From: Flintibacter muris
Lineage (GTDB): Bacteria; Bacillota; Clostridia; Oscillospirales; Oscillospiraceae
Reading direction: 5' to 3'
DNA length: 37,549 nucleotides
Assembly: GCF_943192995.1 (NCBI RefSeq)
Contig: NZ_CALPCP010000035.1
Coordinates: 1-37,549 of the forward strand
Shown: piece by piece, positions 31,248-37,549 of the stretch
Layout of the letters: each line of letters starts with the position of its first letter
Position numbering within the stretch: position 1 is the stretch's first letter
Program-made: the position numbers and the translations under genes
Notes under the pieces: model-generated
Database searches by the model: none
Told to the model about the DNA's origin: nothing
Seen by the model: the letters and a program-made list of their open reading frames with translations, nothing else

Positions 31248-31463
31248 TCACCGTAAGATTCCCTTGATACATTCCTCCAGGGTGGCGCCGCCTGCGGCAA
31301 AGCTGGCCTGTACGGTGAACCGCCCGCATTTGAAGCGGTAAGGGTCTTTGATCTGCCGTACAAATTCGGCGATCCGTTCCTCACGGGAAAGCTCCTTATC
31401 AACGGCAACCTCCCGGATGTCCACCAGTGCGCCGGTCCTGCCGGCAACAACCGTATTCTCCAT
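31248..31463 (-). CDS. DUF6870-like small protein
   Basis: A 71-residue protein from ATG 31463 after AAGGAG. The segment V-D-I-R-E-V-A-V-D-K-E-L-S-R-E-E-R-I, then Q-I-K-D-P-Y-R-F-K-C-G and a final T-L-E-E-C-I, matches DUF6870, a family found beside recombinases in Firmicute conjugative elements. Function is unknown. A longer frame to 31742 is not supported by a ribosome binding site. Confidence 0.75.
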   Translation of the reverse strand: MENTVVAGRTGALVDIREVAVDKELSREERIAEFVRQIKDPYRFKCGRFTVQASFAAGGATLEECIKGILR

Positions 31464-31650
31464 AATACCAACTCCTTCCTGAAAATTTCTGGCTATCGAA
31501 ACCACATGAATAAGTCGGGCCTGCGCTCTTACAGTCACAGACCCGGCCCATTGTATCTGATTTCGATCATCTGCCGTATTTGCCACGCCCCCCGGCAGGC
31601 CCTGCACGAACAAGGCGGGGCTGTTACAGGCTGCGGATAGCGTCGCCGCA

Positions 31651-31824
31651 TCATAGCCCCGCATACGCCGCCGCTTTGCCAGAGCAGGCGCACGCCGCAG
31701 GAACTCTCCCCAAGTCTTTAGGGAGCCGTGAGGAAGTACCATTGTGATCTGTGCCGTTGTCGCGTCCGGCCTGCCACAGCCGGTTTCGTGGGTTGCGTTT
31801 ACCGCTCGGACAGCCTGGATTCAT
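31651..31824 (-). CDS. Possible 57-residue protein with a strong ribosome binding site
   Basis: ATG 31824 is preceded by TAAGGAGGTG, an almost ideal ribosome binding site. The predicted peptide (M-N-P-G-C-P-S-G-K-R-N-P-R-N-R-L-W) is basic and Cys-containing but matches no family that I recognise. The rest of the 590-base stretch 31464-32050 holds no other supported gene. It may be a small regulatory peptide or leader, or chance. Confidence 0.3.
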   Translation of the reverse strand: MNPGCPSGKRNPRNRLWQAGRDNGTDHNGTSSRLPKDLGRVPAACACSGKAAAYAGL

Positions 31825-32050
31825 CACCTCCTTAGGCCGCCTGTCACCGCGCCGCCCCATCTGCCGCTCGGAACACAGAATGAAGTACCTGTAACAGCGT
31901 GTATTCGATTGTCAAGGAGCAAGCGAGGGGCGTGGCAGTTATGACAGTTTTTCAGTTGGAGCGGGCCGGAGCATATGCTGTACGGCCACACCCGCCAGGC
32001 TTGTCCCGCCGGATAAATATGTCCCTCTATTATTCATTTCATTTTTGAGG

Positions 32051-32488
32051 TTAAAGTTGCCGTCTGTCAGGAAATTTTTTCAAAATTTTTTCCAGGCTGT
32101 GCAAACCAGCGTTGATAGAGCGGGTGATTCTGCTCTTATGAGTGCCTTCCGCTTTTGCAATATCTGCTTTGCTCATGCCAAGAAAATAATGTGCATAAAT
32201 CCGGTTTTTCTGTTTCTCCGGCAAAGAAGCAAGCACCCGATACAGCCGGATATTTTCTTCTTTCTGTTCCAGAATATCAAGAGGCGACAACGCAGCCATT
32301 AGAACATCCCGCTCAACGTTCACGTCATAATCCAGAGAAAAATATGCTTTGTGCCGATATGTACGCAGGAAATAGGCGGCTTCCGCCAACTTATATTCCC
32401 GGAGCAGATCAGCCACCTCGTCCGGTACTTCAACAATCGTGTCCTGCGTATAAAGCGGGTAATACTCCCGCAGATTGATTTTTTTCAT
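32051..32488 (-). CDS. Sigma-70-like regulator of the element
   Basis: A 145-residue protein from ATG 32488 with GGAGG eight bases upstream. The C-terminal half resembles sigma-70 region 4: L-P-E-K-Q-K-N-R-I-Y-A-H-Y-F-L-G-M-S-K-A-D-I-A with the helix-turn-helix K-A-E-G-T-H-K-S-R-I-T-R-S-I-N. The N-terminal half (Y-Y-P-L-Y-T-Q-D) is typical of the small sigma-like proteins found in Tn916-type and related elements, which control transfer genes. A hairpin in its leader may control it. Confidence 0.82.
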   Translation of the reverse strand: MKKINLREYYPLYTQDTIVEVPDEVADLLREYKLAEAAYFLRTYRHKAYFSLDYDVNVERDVLMAALSPLDILEQKEENIRLYRVLASLPEKQKNRIYAHYFLGMSKADIAKAEGTHKSRITRSINAGLHSLEKILKKFPDRRQL

Positions 32489-32502
32489 GGGTAATTCCTC
32501 CA

Positions 32503-32537
32503 ATTTCGATTTTTTAGTTGACTGGCAAAATCGAAAT
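32503..32537 (-). promoter_or_regulatory. Inverted repeat in the leader of the sigma-like gene
   Basis: ATTTCGATTTT (32503-32513) and AAAATCGAAAT (32527-32537) are perfect reverse complements with a 13-base loop. It lies five bases upstream of the ribosome binding site, so it may be an operator or a translational control hairpin. Confidence 0.5.
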
Positions 32538-32697
32538 CAGAGGGTGGGGAGCGGCATCCTGGGACATTGCCCTTACCGGTACCGCAGAATAATATAAAAA
32601 GGCGTACCCCTAAAATAGCAGGTACACCTATACAGCCATATTTCAGAAAAACAGAAGGACACTGTTGGAAAATATCTTTTTCTGTCGAAACAAAAAA

Positions 32698-32728
32698 TGC
32701 CGTAATCCACAATATATGGACTACGGCA
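32698..32728 (-). terminator. Terminator in the spacer upstream of the sigma-like gene
   Basis: TGCCGTAATCCA and TGGACTACGGCA pair over 12 positions with one mismatch around a seven-base loop. A run of A on the left gives a T-run on the minus strand. It would stop leftward transcription coming from the winged-helix gene. The surrounding 32538-32997 holds no supported gene. Confidence 0.65.
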
Positions 32729-32955
32729 AATAAAACATCACATACAGGACAGCGCTTCCGCCTCCCGGAACCTTTCGACAGCATCCCTATATCCTCCCAA
32801 ACCAGGAGGAACGATAACTGCGCCTGTTAACAGCCTCCTATCTTATTGGGCGATATTATACAGAACGAACACCAAGCCTTTGCCTCGGTACAGCCTCGCT
32901 ACAATCATTATGGCCGCAAATTCTCCCATATCCCGACACATTAAAGCAGAAAAAA

Positions 32956-32983
32956 GTGTGTACCTGAAATCACAGATACACAC
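32956..32983 (-). terminator. Hairpin directly after the winged-helix regulator gene
   Basis: GTGTGTA and TACACAC are exact reverse complements with a 14-base loop and a five-base A run on the left, giving T5 on the minus strand. It is 14 bases past the regulator stop codon and fits a terminator. Confidence 0.55.
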
Positions 32984-32997
32984 CCATAACTGTCTGT

Positions 32998-33513
32998 CTA
33001 TGTTGTCCCACGGCAGTCACTGTCAAATTTATAACCTACGCCACGTATACTTTTTATATAATCCGGCACCGCATCAGAAATTCTCAATTTCTTTCGCAGA
33101 TTACTGGCATGGTTGATAATGACCTTCCGGGAATAAAAAGAATCTTCCTCATTCCAGACCAAATCCATAATCATTTCAAATGTAAATACCCGCCCCGGAT
33201 TGCGTATCAACAGGGCGAGAAGGTCAAACTCTTTTGCAGTTAAATCGATTTTCTGATCTTGCACACAGACTATCCTTTGTTCCAGACAAAAAAACAGATC
33301 GCCTTCGTAAATCTTCGTCAAAGGGTATCCCTGATGTTCCGATGAATCATGATTAGGGGTAATGACAACGGGGTTATCAACATCACTTTGTTTATCTCGT
33401 TCAAAAATATATTGCGTTAATTCTTTCTTCTGTTTAGATTCAAGAACAGCAAACAATTTTTTACCAATTTGCCGACCACTTTCTGATATATCGAGCATTG
33501 CTATTTTTTCCAT
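32998..33513 (-). CDS. OmpR/PhoB-type winged-helix regulator without a receiver domain
   Basis: This 171-residue protein ends in a complete winged-helix effector domain of the OmpR class: L-T-A-K-E-F-D-L-L-A-L-L-I-R-N-P-G-R-V-F from about residue 90, then R-K-V-I-I-N-H-A-S-N-L-R-K-K-L and I-R-G-V-G-Y-K-F. The first 90 residues do not resemble a phospho-acceptor receiver: there is no recognisable D-D pair or Lys. No histidine kinase gene is adjacent. It probably regulates the neighbouring ABC transporter genes through another signal. ATG 33513 follows AGGAGGTGATG. Confidence 0.8.
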   Translation of the reverse strand: MEKIAMLDISESGRQIGKKLFAVLESKQKKELTQYIFERDKQSDVDNPVVITPNHDSSEHQGYPLTKIYEGDLFFCLEQRIVCVQDQKIDLTAKEFDLLALLIRNPGRVFTFEMIMDLVWNEEDSFYSRKVIINHASNLRKKLRISDAVPDYIKSIRGVGYKFDSDCRGTT

Positions 33514-33678
33514 GTCATCACCTCCTGCGTATTTGTTTATTTTTGTAATAACATATTCTTATTCAAGAACAATAAGATAGTGCTCTCAATATTCTGATAT
33601 TTTTTGATTGGTAATCGCAAAAATAGCCATAGCATATTTTCACTATAACACCATGCTCTTGCAATTCTTTGATTGCAT

Positions 33679-33771
33679 AAGCGCAGTAATGATTTCTGTA
33701 CTATTTACGCCGCCATGCCATATTTGCCAGCTAATTAGATATACACTGTTTACCGCTATATTCAATACAAA
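33679..33771 (-). pseudogene. Remnant of an ABC permease gene like the one at 35496-36713
   Basis: Read on the minus strand this gives F-V-L-N-I-A-V-N-S-V-Y-L-I-S-W-Q-I, then G-V-N-S-T-E-I-I-T-A-L. The intact permease nearby has F-S-V-N-M-A-V-N-S-V-Y-L-I-S-W-Q-I and G-V-N-S-T-E-I-I-T-A-L at the equivalent place. At DNA level TAAGCGCAGTAATGATTTCT and the following bases match 35726-35760 closely. The fragment is only about 30 codons, bounded by a stop upstream (TAG before F-V-L) and by unrelated sequence. It is the leftover of a second, related permease gene. The 309-base spacer 33514-33822 holds nothing else that I can support. Confidence 0.75.
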
Positions 33772-33822
33772 CTATGCTCCGATATAATCAAGAAAACAAC
33801 AGTAGTGTCATTGCTGAAATCC

Positions 33823-34518
33823 TTATTTTATCTCGGCTTTTCTGAAAACTAAGTGTGTTGCTGTTAGTGAAATAACAATCACCGCTGCTGCAAACAACGC
33901 CGATAATGCAAGTGTTCTGTTATCGCTCGTTTGTGCAAGGCTAAAACAGGTCAGCCGGAAAACGCTCTCGCTGATGAAGTTTCTAAGGATATTGCAGGAC
34001 ACAAAGCTGAACACAACTGTTACAGCTATTCCCGATGTAACTTTTTTGAGGGCAAAGACAATAAACATAACGATACAGATGTTAGCACATATCTGCAATA
34101 TGACAACCAGCAGCCAAACAAAATCCGTTACAGAAAATATACTGGTGTCAAACCTGTACTTAACAGCAAATCCAATAACTGTTGCAAAAACATAGGTTAA
34201 ATGAAGCAGCACTGCCATGATAACGGTAGTAACAGTTCTTGCAATAAATATTGAAAAACGGCTGTACCCTGCCTTTATCTCATTATGTATCGTTCGGTTT
34301 AGAAAATCATTTCCAGCAAACCAAGCTGCAACAAGTGAGATGATAAACATAAAAGATGTATCGCAAACCGAAAGAGAAAACACCGTTGCTGTATCAAGAT
34401 TTTCCGGGAGTTTAAGAAGTCCAAGGAAAAATCCTGCTGCTGCAAGAACAACCGCCGCAAGATACATGATAATAAATCTTTTCGCTTTGTATTTTTCAAT
34501 GATTAGCTGATTATACAT
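33823..34518 (-). CDS. ABC-2 type permease, lantibiotic-immunity-like
   Basis: A 231-residue membrane protein from ATG 34518 with GGGAGGTGA upstream. About six hydrophobic segments are visible (for example near residues 15-37, 53-70, 97-117, 137-165, 168-190 and 207-225), the pattern of LanE/LanG or BcrB permeases. It would carry out export of, or self-protection against, a peptide with the ATPase encoded just upstream, whose stop it overlaps by eight bases. No biosynthetic lantibiotic genes are seen. Confidence 0.8.
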   Translation of the reverse strand: MYNQLIIEKYKAKRFIIMYLAAVVLAAAGFFLGLLKLPENLDTATVFSLSVCDTSFMFIISLVAAWFAGNDFLNRTIHNEIKAGYSRFSIFIARTVTTVIMAVLLHLTYVFATVIGFAVKYRFDTSIFSVTDFVWLLVVILQICANICIVMFIVFALKKVTSGIAVTVVFSFVSCNILRNFISESVFRLTCFSLAQTSDNRTLALSALFAAAVIVISLTATHLVFRKAEIK

Positions 34519-35251
34519 TGCTGTCACCTCCCGTAATGCTAAGGAAGTATTCTTCAAGGCTTTGCCCCGTAACTGAAAGTTTTTTGTCAAGTTCATCATG
34601 GGTGATCGACTTGATTATCCTCCCCCTGTGGATAATATAATAATCAGTGGCAAGCAGATAAAGCTCATTAAGGATATGACTTGACAGGAACAGTGTTACG
34701 TCATTTTCCTCATTCAGCCTTTTGAGCAAGCTGCGCAGTTCGGATATGTTTTTAGGGTCAAGACCGTTTATCGGCTCGTCAAGTATAAGCAGCCTCGGCT
34801 TACCGACAAGAGCCATTGCTATGCTAAGTCTTTGCTTCATGCCCATAGAGAATTTTCCTGCTTTCTTATCCTTAACCTCGGTCAGCCCCACCATTCCAAG
34901 CAGCTTATCACATATTTCCTTGTCGGGATTACCGATAAGGATACGCTGCAATTCAAGATTACGGTAAGCAGAGTATTCCGGATAAAGGGCAGGAGCTTCA
35001 ATGGTACTGCCGATATGTCGGCGCATTTTCAGAATATCACACGGTTTATTCTTCCCGAACAGCGAAAAATCACCGTTTGTCGGATAAAGCAGCCCTGTCA
35101 GCACTTTCATCAGTGTGGTCTTACCTGCGCCGTTCTCACCGATAAAGCCGTATATATGCTTATTTTTGAGACTAATGCTTACATCATCAAGAGCAAGGAA
35201 ATTACCGTATTTCACGGATATTCCGTGTGTTTGCAGGATAATGTTTTCCAT
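34511..35251 (-). CDS. ABC transporter ATPase of the LanF/BcrA type
   Basis: A 246-residue ATPase from ATG 35251, preceded by AAAGGAGGG. It has Walker A G-E-N-G-A-G-K-T-T at 38-46, the signature F-S-M-G-M-K-Q-R-L and Walker B L-L-I-L-D-E-P with N-G-L-D. The Q-loop glutamine appears to be replaced by Glu in I-G-S-T-I-E-A-P, the 'E-loop' described for lantibiotic immunity transporters. It probably powers the permease at 33823-34518 to clear an antimicrobial peptide from the membrane. Confidence 0.9.
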   Translation of the reverse strand: MENIILQTHGISVKYGNFLALDDVSISLKNKHIYGFIGENGAGKTTLMKVLTGLLYPTNGDFSLFGKNKPCDILKMRRHIGSTIEAPALYPEYSAYRNLELQRILIGNPDKEICDKLLGMVGLTEVKDKKAGKFSMGMKQRLSIAMALVGKPRLLILDEPINGLDPKNISELRSLLKRLNEENDVTLFLSSHILNELYLLATDYYIIHRGRIIKSITHDELDKKLSVTGQSLEEYFLSITGGDSNV

Positions 35252-35269
35252 TTTGCAGCCCTCCTTTCA

Positions 35270-35491
35270 TTATCCAAATGTGCGCTTGATCTCGTCACGT
35301 TCTCTTTGTGTTTCCACCCAATTTTCAACATATCCGCAATCACAGCAGACATAGCGTATAACCGGGATTTTTTTCATCAATGTAAAGGTCGAAGTATAAA
35401 TATTGTTCCCGCTGGCATGGCGGTTTTGGTTATCGGGAACACGGACAATATTTTGTGAGCTGCATTTAGGGCAGCGTTTTGTATTTTTCAT
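35270..35491 (-). CDS. Small zinc-ribbon protein
   Basis: This 73-residue protein has two paired-Cys knuckles, C-P-K-C near residue 8 and C-C-D-C near 49, which would bind one zinc ion. The part between is polar. It lies between the ATPase gene and the large permease gene with short spacers (18 and 4 bases) and is probably co-transcribed with them. It may be an accessory or regulatory protein; no specific family is recognised. Confidence 0.65.
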   Translation of the reverse strand: MKNTKRCPKCSSQNIVRVPDNQNRHASGNNIYTSTFTLMKKIPVIRYVCCDCGYVENWVETQRERDEIKRTFG

Positions 35492-35495
35492 GGTA

Positions 35496-36713
35496 TTATA
35501 TCCTCCTTACGACAAGTGATAAGCTTAAAACTTCAGCTATGACAATGCAGAGCAAAACCCATATACTTATAGACCACATACCGATAAGCCCTGCAACCAA
35601 AAACATAATCAACGGTACAATATACTTTCGTGGGTGGTGCCATAAATCATTTTCAATCTTCCAGTTACGGACGGGACAAAACCACTCCAACAGGACAGAC
35701 AAGATTGCACTTTGCAGCGCGATTATAAGCGCAGTAATGATTTCTGTACTATTTACGCCTCTTTTGCCTATTTGCCAGCTAATCAGATAAACGCTATTTA
35801 CCGCCATATTGACAGAAAAGATAAAAAAGCAATAATTCGTGCAAAAGCGTTTTGCCTGTCCCGGTAGTGTTCGGACTGCCTGCTCTAAACCAGGATCACA
35901 GGAAAGCAATATACAGATTGGGGTATTCAGGCATAGAACGGCAAACCCCAGCGGCATAACATTTACTCCCTCAAATTGCCCTAATATGAATGGCATAACA
36001 CCAGCGATTACGCATAATCCGGCAGTATTCAAAAGATAGTTTTTGTTTGTTATCAGATAACGCAGCAAATATAAAAATATGCTTCCTGTCCCTTTTGTGT
36101 GTCTGATTAGAAGTTTTGCTGATACTGGGTGATAGAAAACGTAAGCGTCTGCTTTCAGTAACCTTAAAAATGAAATGAGCATACTTGTAAACGCAATAAA
36201 ACAAATAATCACCGTTTCCCGCACAAGGAATATTGGCGCGAAAATCGCTCCACCCCATAAAATGAAAACAGGCAGAAACATTTTTCTCTTTTTCATGGTA
36301 TACCATACAGCAGCCGAAAAACAGCTATTACAGGCACAGATCAAAGATACAGCAATTTGCAGCACACTCCATTCATGTACGGCAAAGAACAAAGCCATTA
36401 CAAGGAATGTTTTGGTAATCAATGTATAGCTTGTAAATGCCAGCACAAGTGAAAACGTCATTTCCCTGTTCCGAAATGGCAGCATAAACAGCCCGGTCAT
36501 ACGGTCTGCATTTCCCGAAGAATTAAGAGTCTGCCACATGATACCCATTGAAAAAGCCGTAGCTGTCAACAAGAGAATAGACGGTGCAATCTCTATTTCA
36601 ATTCCTGCGGTATGGATAGCAAGAAACAGGATAATGCAAGCAATAGGGCTTTTTACAGCACGTTCATACTTTGCGCCGAAAAGCTGTTCCCCGAGGTTTT
36701 GAAAAATAATCAT
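35496..36713 (-). CDS. Large ABC transporter permease
   Basis: A 405-residue protein from ATG 36713, whose first bases overlap the stop of the ATPase gene by four bases. About ten hydrophobic segments are visible along the chain, with a charged loop R-N-R-E-M-T in the N-terminal third. The pairing with the ATPase at 36710-37408 implies a two-gene exporter. A fragment of a related gene remains at 33679-33771. The substrate is unknown; the neighbouring LanF-like set suggests an antimicrobial peptide or lipid. Confidence 0.75.
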   Translation of the reverse strand: MIIFQNLGEQLFGAKYERAVKSPIACIILFLAIHTAGIEIEIAPSILLLTATAFSMGIMWQTLNSSGNADRMTGLFMLPFRNREMTFSLVLAFTSYTLITKTFLVMALFFAVHEWSVLQIAVSLICACNSCFSAAVWYTMKKRKMFLPVFILWGGAIFAPIFLVRETVIICFIAFTSMLISFLRLLKADAYVFYHPVSAKLLIRHTKGTGSIFLYLLRYLITNKNYLLNTAGLCVIAGVMPFILGQFEGVNVMPLGFAVLCLNTPICILLSCDPGLEQAVRTLPGQAKRFCTNYCFFIFSVNMAVNSVYLISWQIGKRGVNSTEIITALIIALQSAILSVLLEWFCPVRNWKIENDLWHHPRKYIVPLIMFLVAGLIGMWSISIWVLLCIVIAEVLSLSLVVRRI

Positions 36714-37408
36714 TCTTTTAATACCTCCCGTATCTTCTCTGCTTTGATTTCCTGTCCGGCAAAACATCTTTTTATCTGCCCCTGTTCTAATACCGCTACC
36801 CGGTCAGACGTAAGGCAGATACTTTCAAGAATATGGGACGAAAAAAGGATTGTTCCGTATTGCCGGAAGCTTTCGATCTGCTGGTACAGGTATTCGGTAC
36901 TCTGAAAATCAAGTCCATTCACAGGCTCGTCCAGTATGAGCAGTTTGGGCTTCAAAGCAAAAGCTGTAATTAAATAAGCCTTTTTCAGATTGCCCGTTGA
37001 CAGTTCTTTCAGCAAAACATCAGTGTATTCTTCAAAGTGAAAACCATGTATCAATTCATTAATATCAGATAACTTCCTGCCGTAAGACGCTGCCACATAG
37101 GAAGCATACTCGCGGAACGTAAAAAACTGAAATGAATGATCTTCGGCAAAAACAACATACCGTTCTTCCTTAAATTCCCGGTCACGGAATAGAAGCGGTT
37201 TTCCCTGCCACCAAGCAGCTTTCACATGAAAAGTGTTAAGCAGTCCGGAAAGCGTTTTGATAAAAGTGGTCTTGCCCGCTCCGTTCAATCCAATCAGTCC
37301 TATCACTTCATTCGTTCCCAGCTCCATAGATAATTTTTCAAGAACAGGTTTTCCCGGCGTATACCACACATTCAAATCATTAAGGACAAGCATTTTCCCG
37401 TTGTTCAT
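36710..37408 (-). CDS. ABC transporter ATPase
   Basis: A 232-residue ATPase from ATG 37408 with GGGGGTAAC upstream; the frame extends further but without support. It has Walker A G-L-N-G-A-G-K-T-T, Walker B L-L-I-L-D-E-P-V-N-G-L-D and the switch S-S-H. The signature is L-S-T-G-N in place of L-S-G-G-Q, and the Q-loop position is in F-A-E-D-H. Both are deviations seen in BcrA-like and other small-exporter ATPases. It is the first gene of the group and should be coupled to the permease that follows. Confidence 0.87.
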   Translation of the reverse strand: MNNGKMLVLNDLNVWYTPGKPVLEKLSMELGTNEVIGLIGLNGAGKTTFIKTLSGLLNTFHVKAAWWQGKPLLFRDREFKEERYVVFAEDHSFQFFTFREYASYVAASYGRKLSDINELIHGFHFEEYTDVLLKELSTGNLKKAYLITAFALKPKLLILDEPVNGLDFQSTEYLYQQIESFRQYGTILFSSHILESICLTSDRVAVLEQGQIKRCFAGQEIKAEKIREVLKE

Positions 37409-37549
37409 TATGTTACCCCCGTTTGTCTTTGATAATCTCTCGGAATCTTTAAGCCAATAAACACAAGGCTTCCAGATGCCTTTTTTATTAAAATCCCCCA
37501 CTTTTTTTGCCAAAAGCACTTGACAAATATATCGAAAAATGCGGCGCTT

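Larger units (their letters stand above)
26203..37549. mobile_element. One end of a larger integrative element with three serine recombinases
   Basis: The left boundary is set by the break in the second integrase at 26202/26203. The content is typical of clostridial conjugative or mobilizable elements: three tandem large serine recombinases at the end, a DUF6870 protein and a sigma-like regulator, followed by accessory ABC transporters. No conjugation genes and no right end occur before the window ends, so the total size is unknown, and the transporters could belong to another unit. Confidence 0.6.

Overview
The window looks like accessory DNA from a gut-type, low-to-medium GC Firmicute of class Clostridia, probably near Oscillospiraceae. 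This is inferred from AGGAGG-type ribosome binding sites, GTG starts, the small families seen (DUF6809-, DUF6870- and DUF6933-like) and the mobile-element gene types. No 16S or other taxonomic marker is present, so the placement is an inference.

Layout. (1) 1-208: the edge of a probable IS element, then the terminator and 3' fragment of a tRNA-Ala(CGC) gene on the minus strand. Missing its 5' half, the fragment looks like an attachment site for an integrative element lying to the right. (2) 377-1116: an AT-rich, solitary nucleotidyltransferase-fold gene with a near-consensus promoter. (3) 1395-4726, minus strand: tocopherol cyclase-like protein, YaaA, DUF6933-like protein, HEAT-repeat protein and peptide deformylase, the last four tightly packed. 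(4) 4831-20125, plus strand: a compact run of about 15 kb that is the centre of interest. It encodes a MutT-type Nudix hydrolase; HsdR; an HsdM carrying a complete N-terminal ADP-ribosylglycohydrolase domain; a second HsdM; a single-TRD HsdS truncated at a repeat; a two-TRD HsdS; a tyrosine recombinase; a promoterless extra HsdS C-terminal cassette; an SF1 helicase with a DUF2726-like nuclease end; and a DUF262/DUF1524 (GmrSD-like) protein. (5) 20265-21800: a secreted CAP-domain protein and a convergent endonuclease/exonuclease/phosphatase protein. (6) 22253-26202: remains of a small integrative element (excisionase, HTH protein, RHH protein, DUF6809, two tyrosine integrases). (7) From about 26203 to the right edge: one end of a larger element that cut off the second integrase. 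It has three tandem large serine recombinases, a DUF6870 protein, a sigma-like regulator, a winged-helix regulator and two lantibiotic-immunity-like ABC transporter gene sets.

How the genes may work together. The central locus reads as a type I restriction-modification system whose specificity can be rewired. The 9-bp sequence TCTCAATTT occurs in the same reading frame at the junction of each half-specificity module: two N-terminal halves and two C-terminal halves, all in direct orientation with a recombinase gene between the C-terminal ones. The fused ADP-ribosylglycohydrolase and the translationally coupled Nudix hydrolase suggest, as inference only, a link between restriction and ADP-ribose chemistry, such as countering phage ADP-ribosyltransferases or controlling the restriction complex. 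The helicase-nuclease and the DUF262/DUF1524 protein would add further barriers to foreign DNA.
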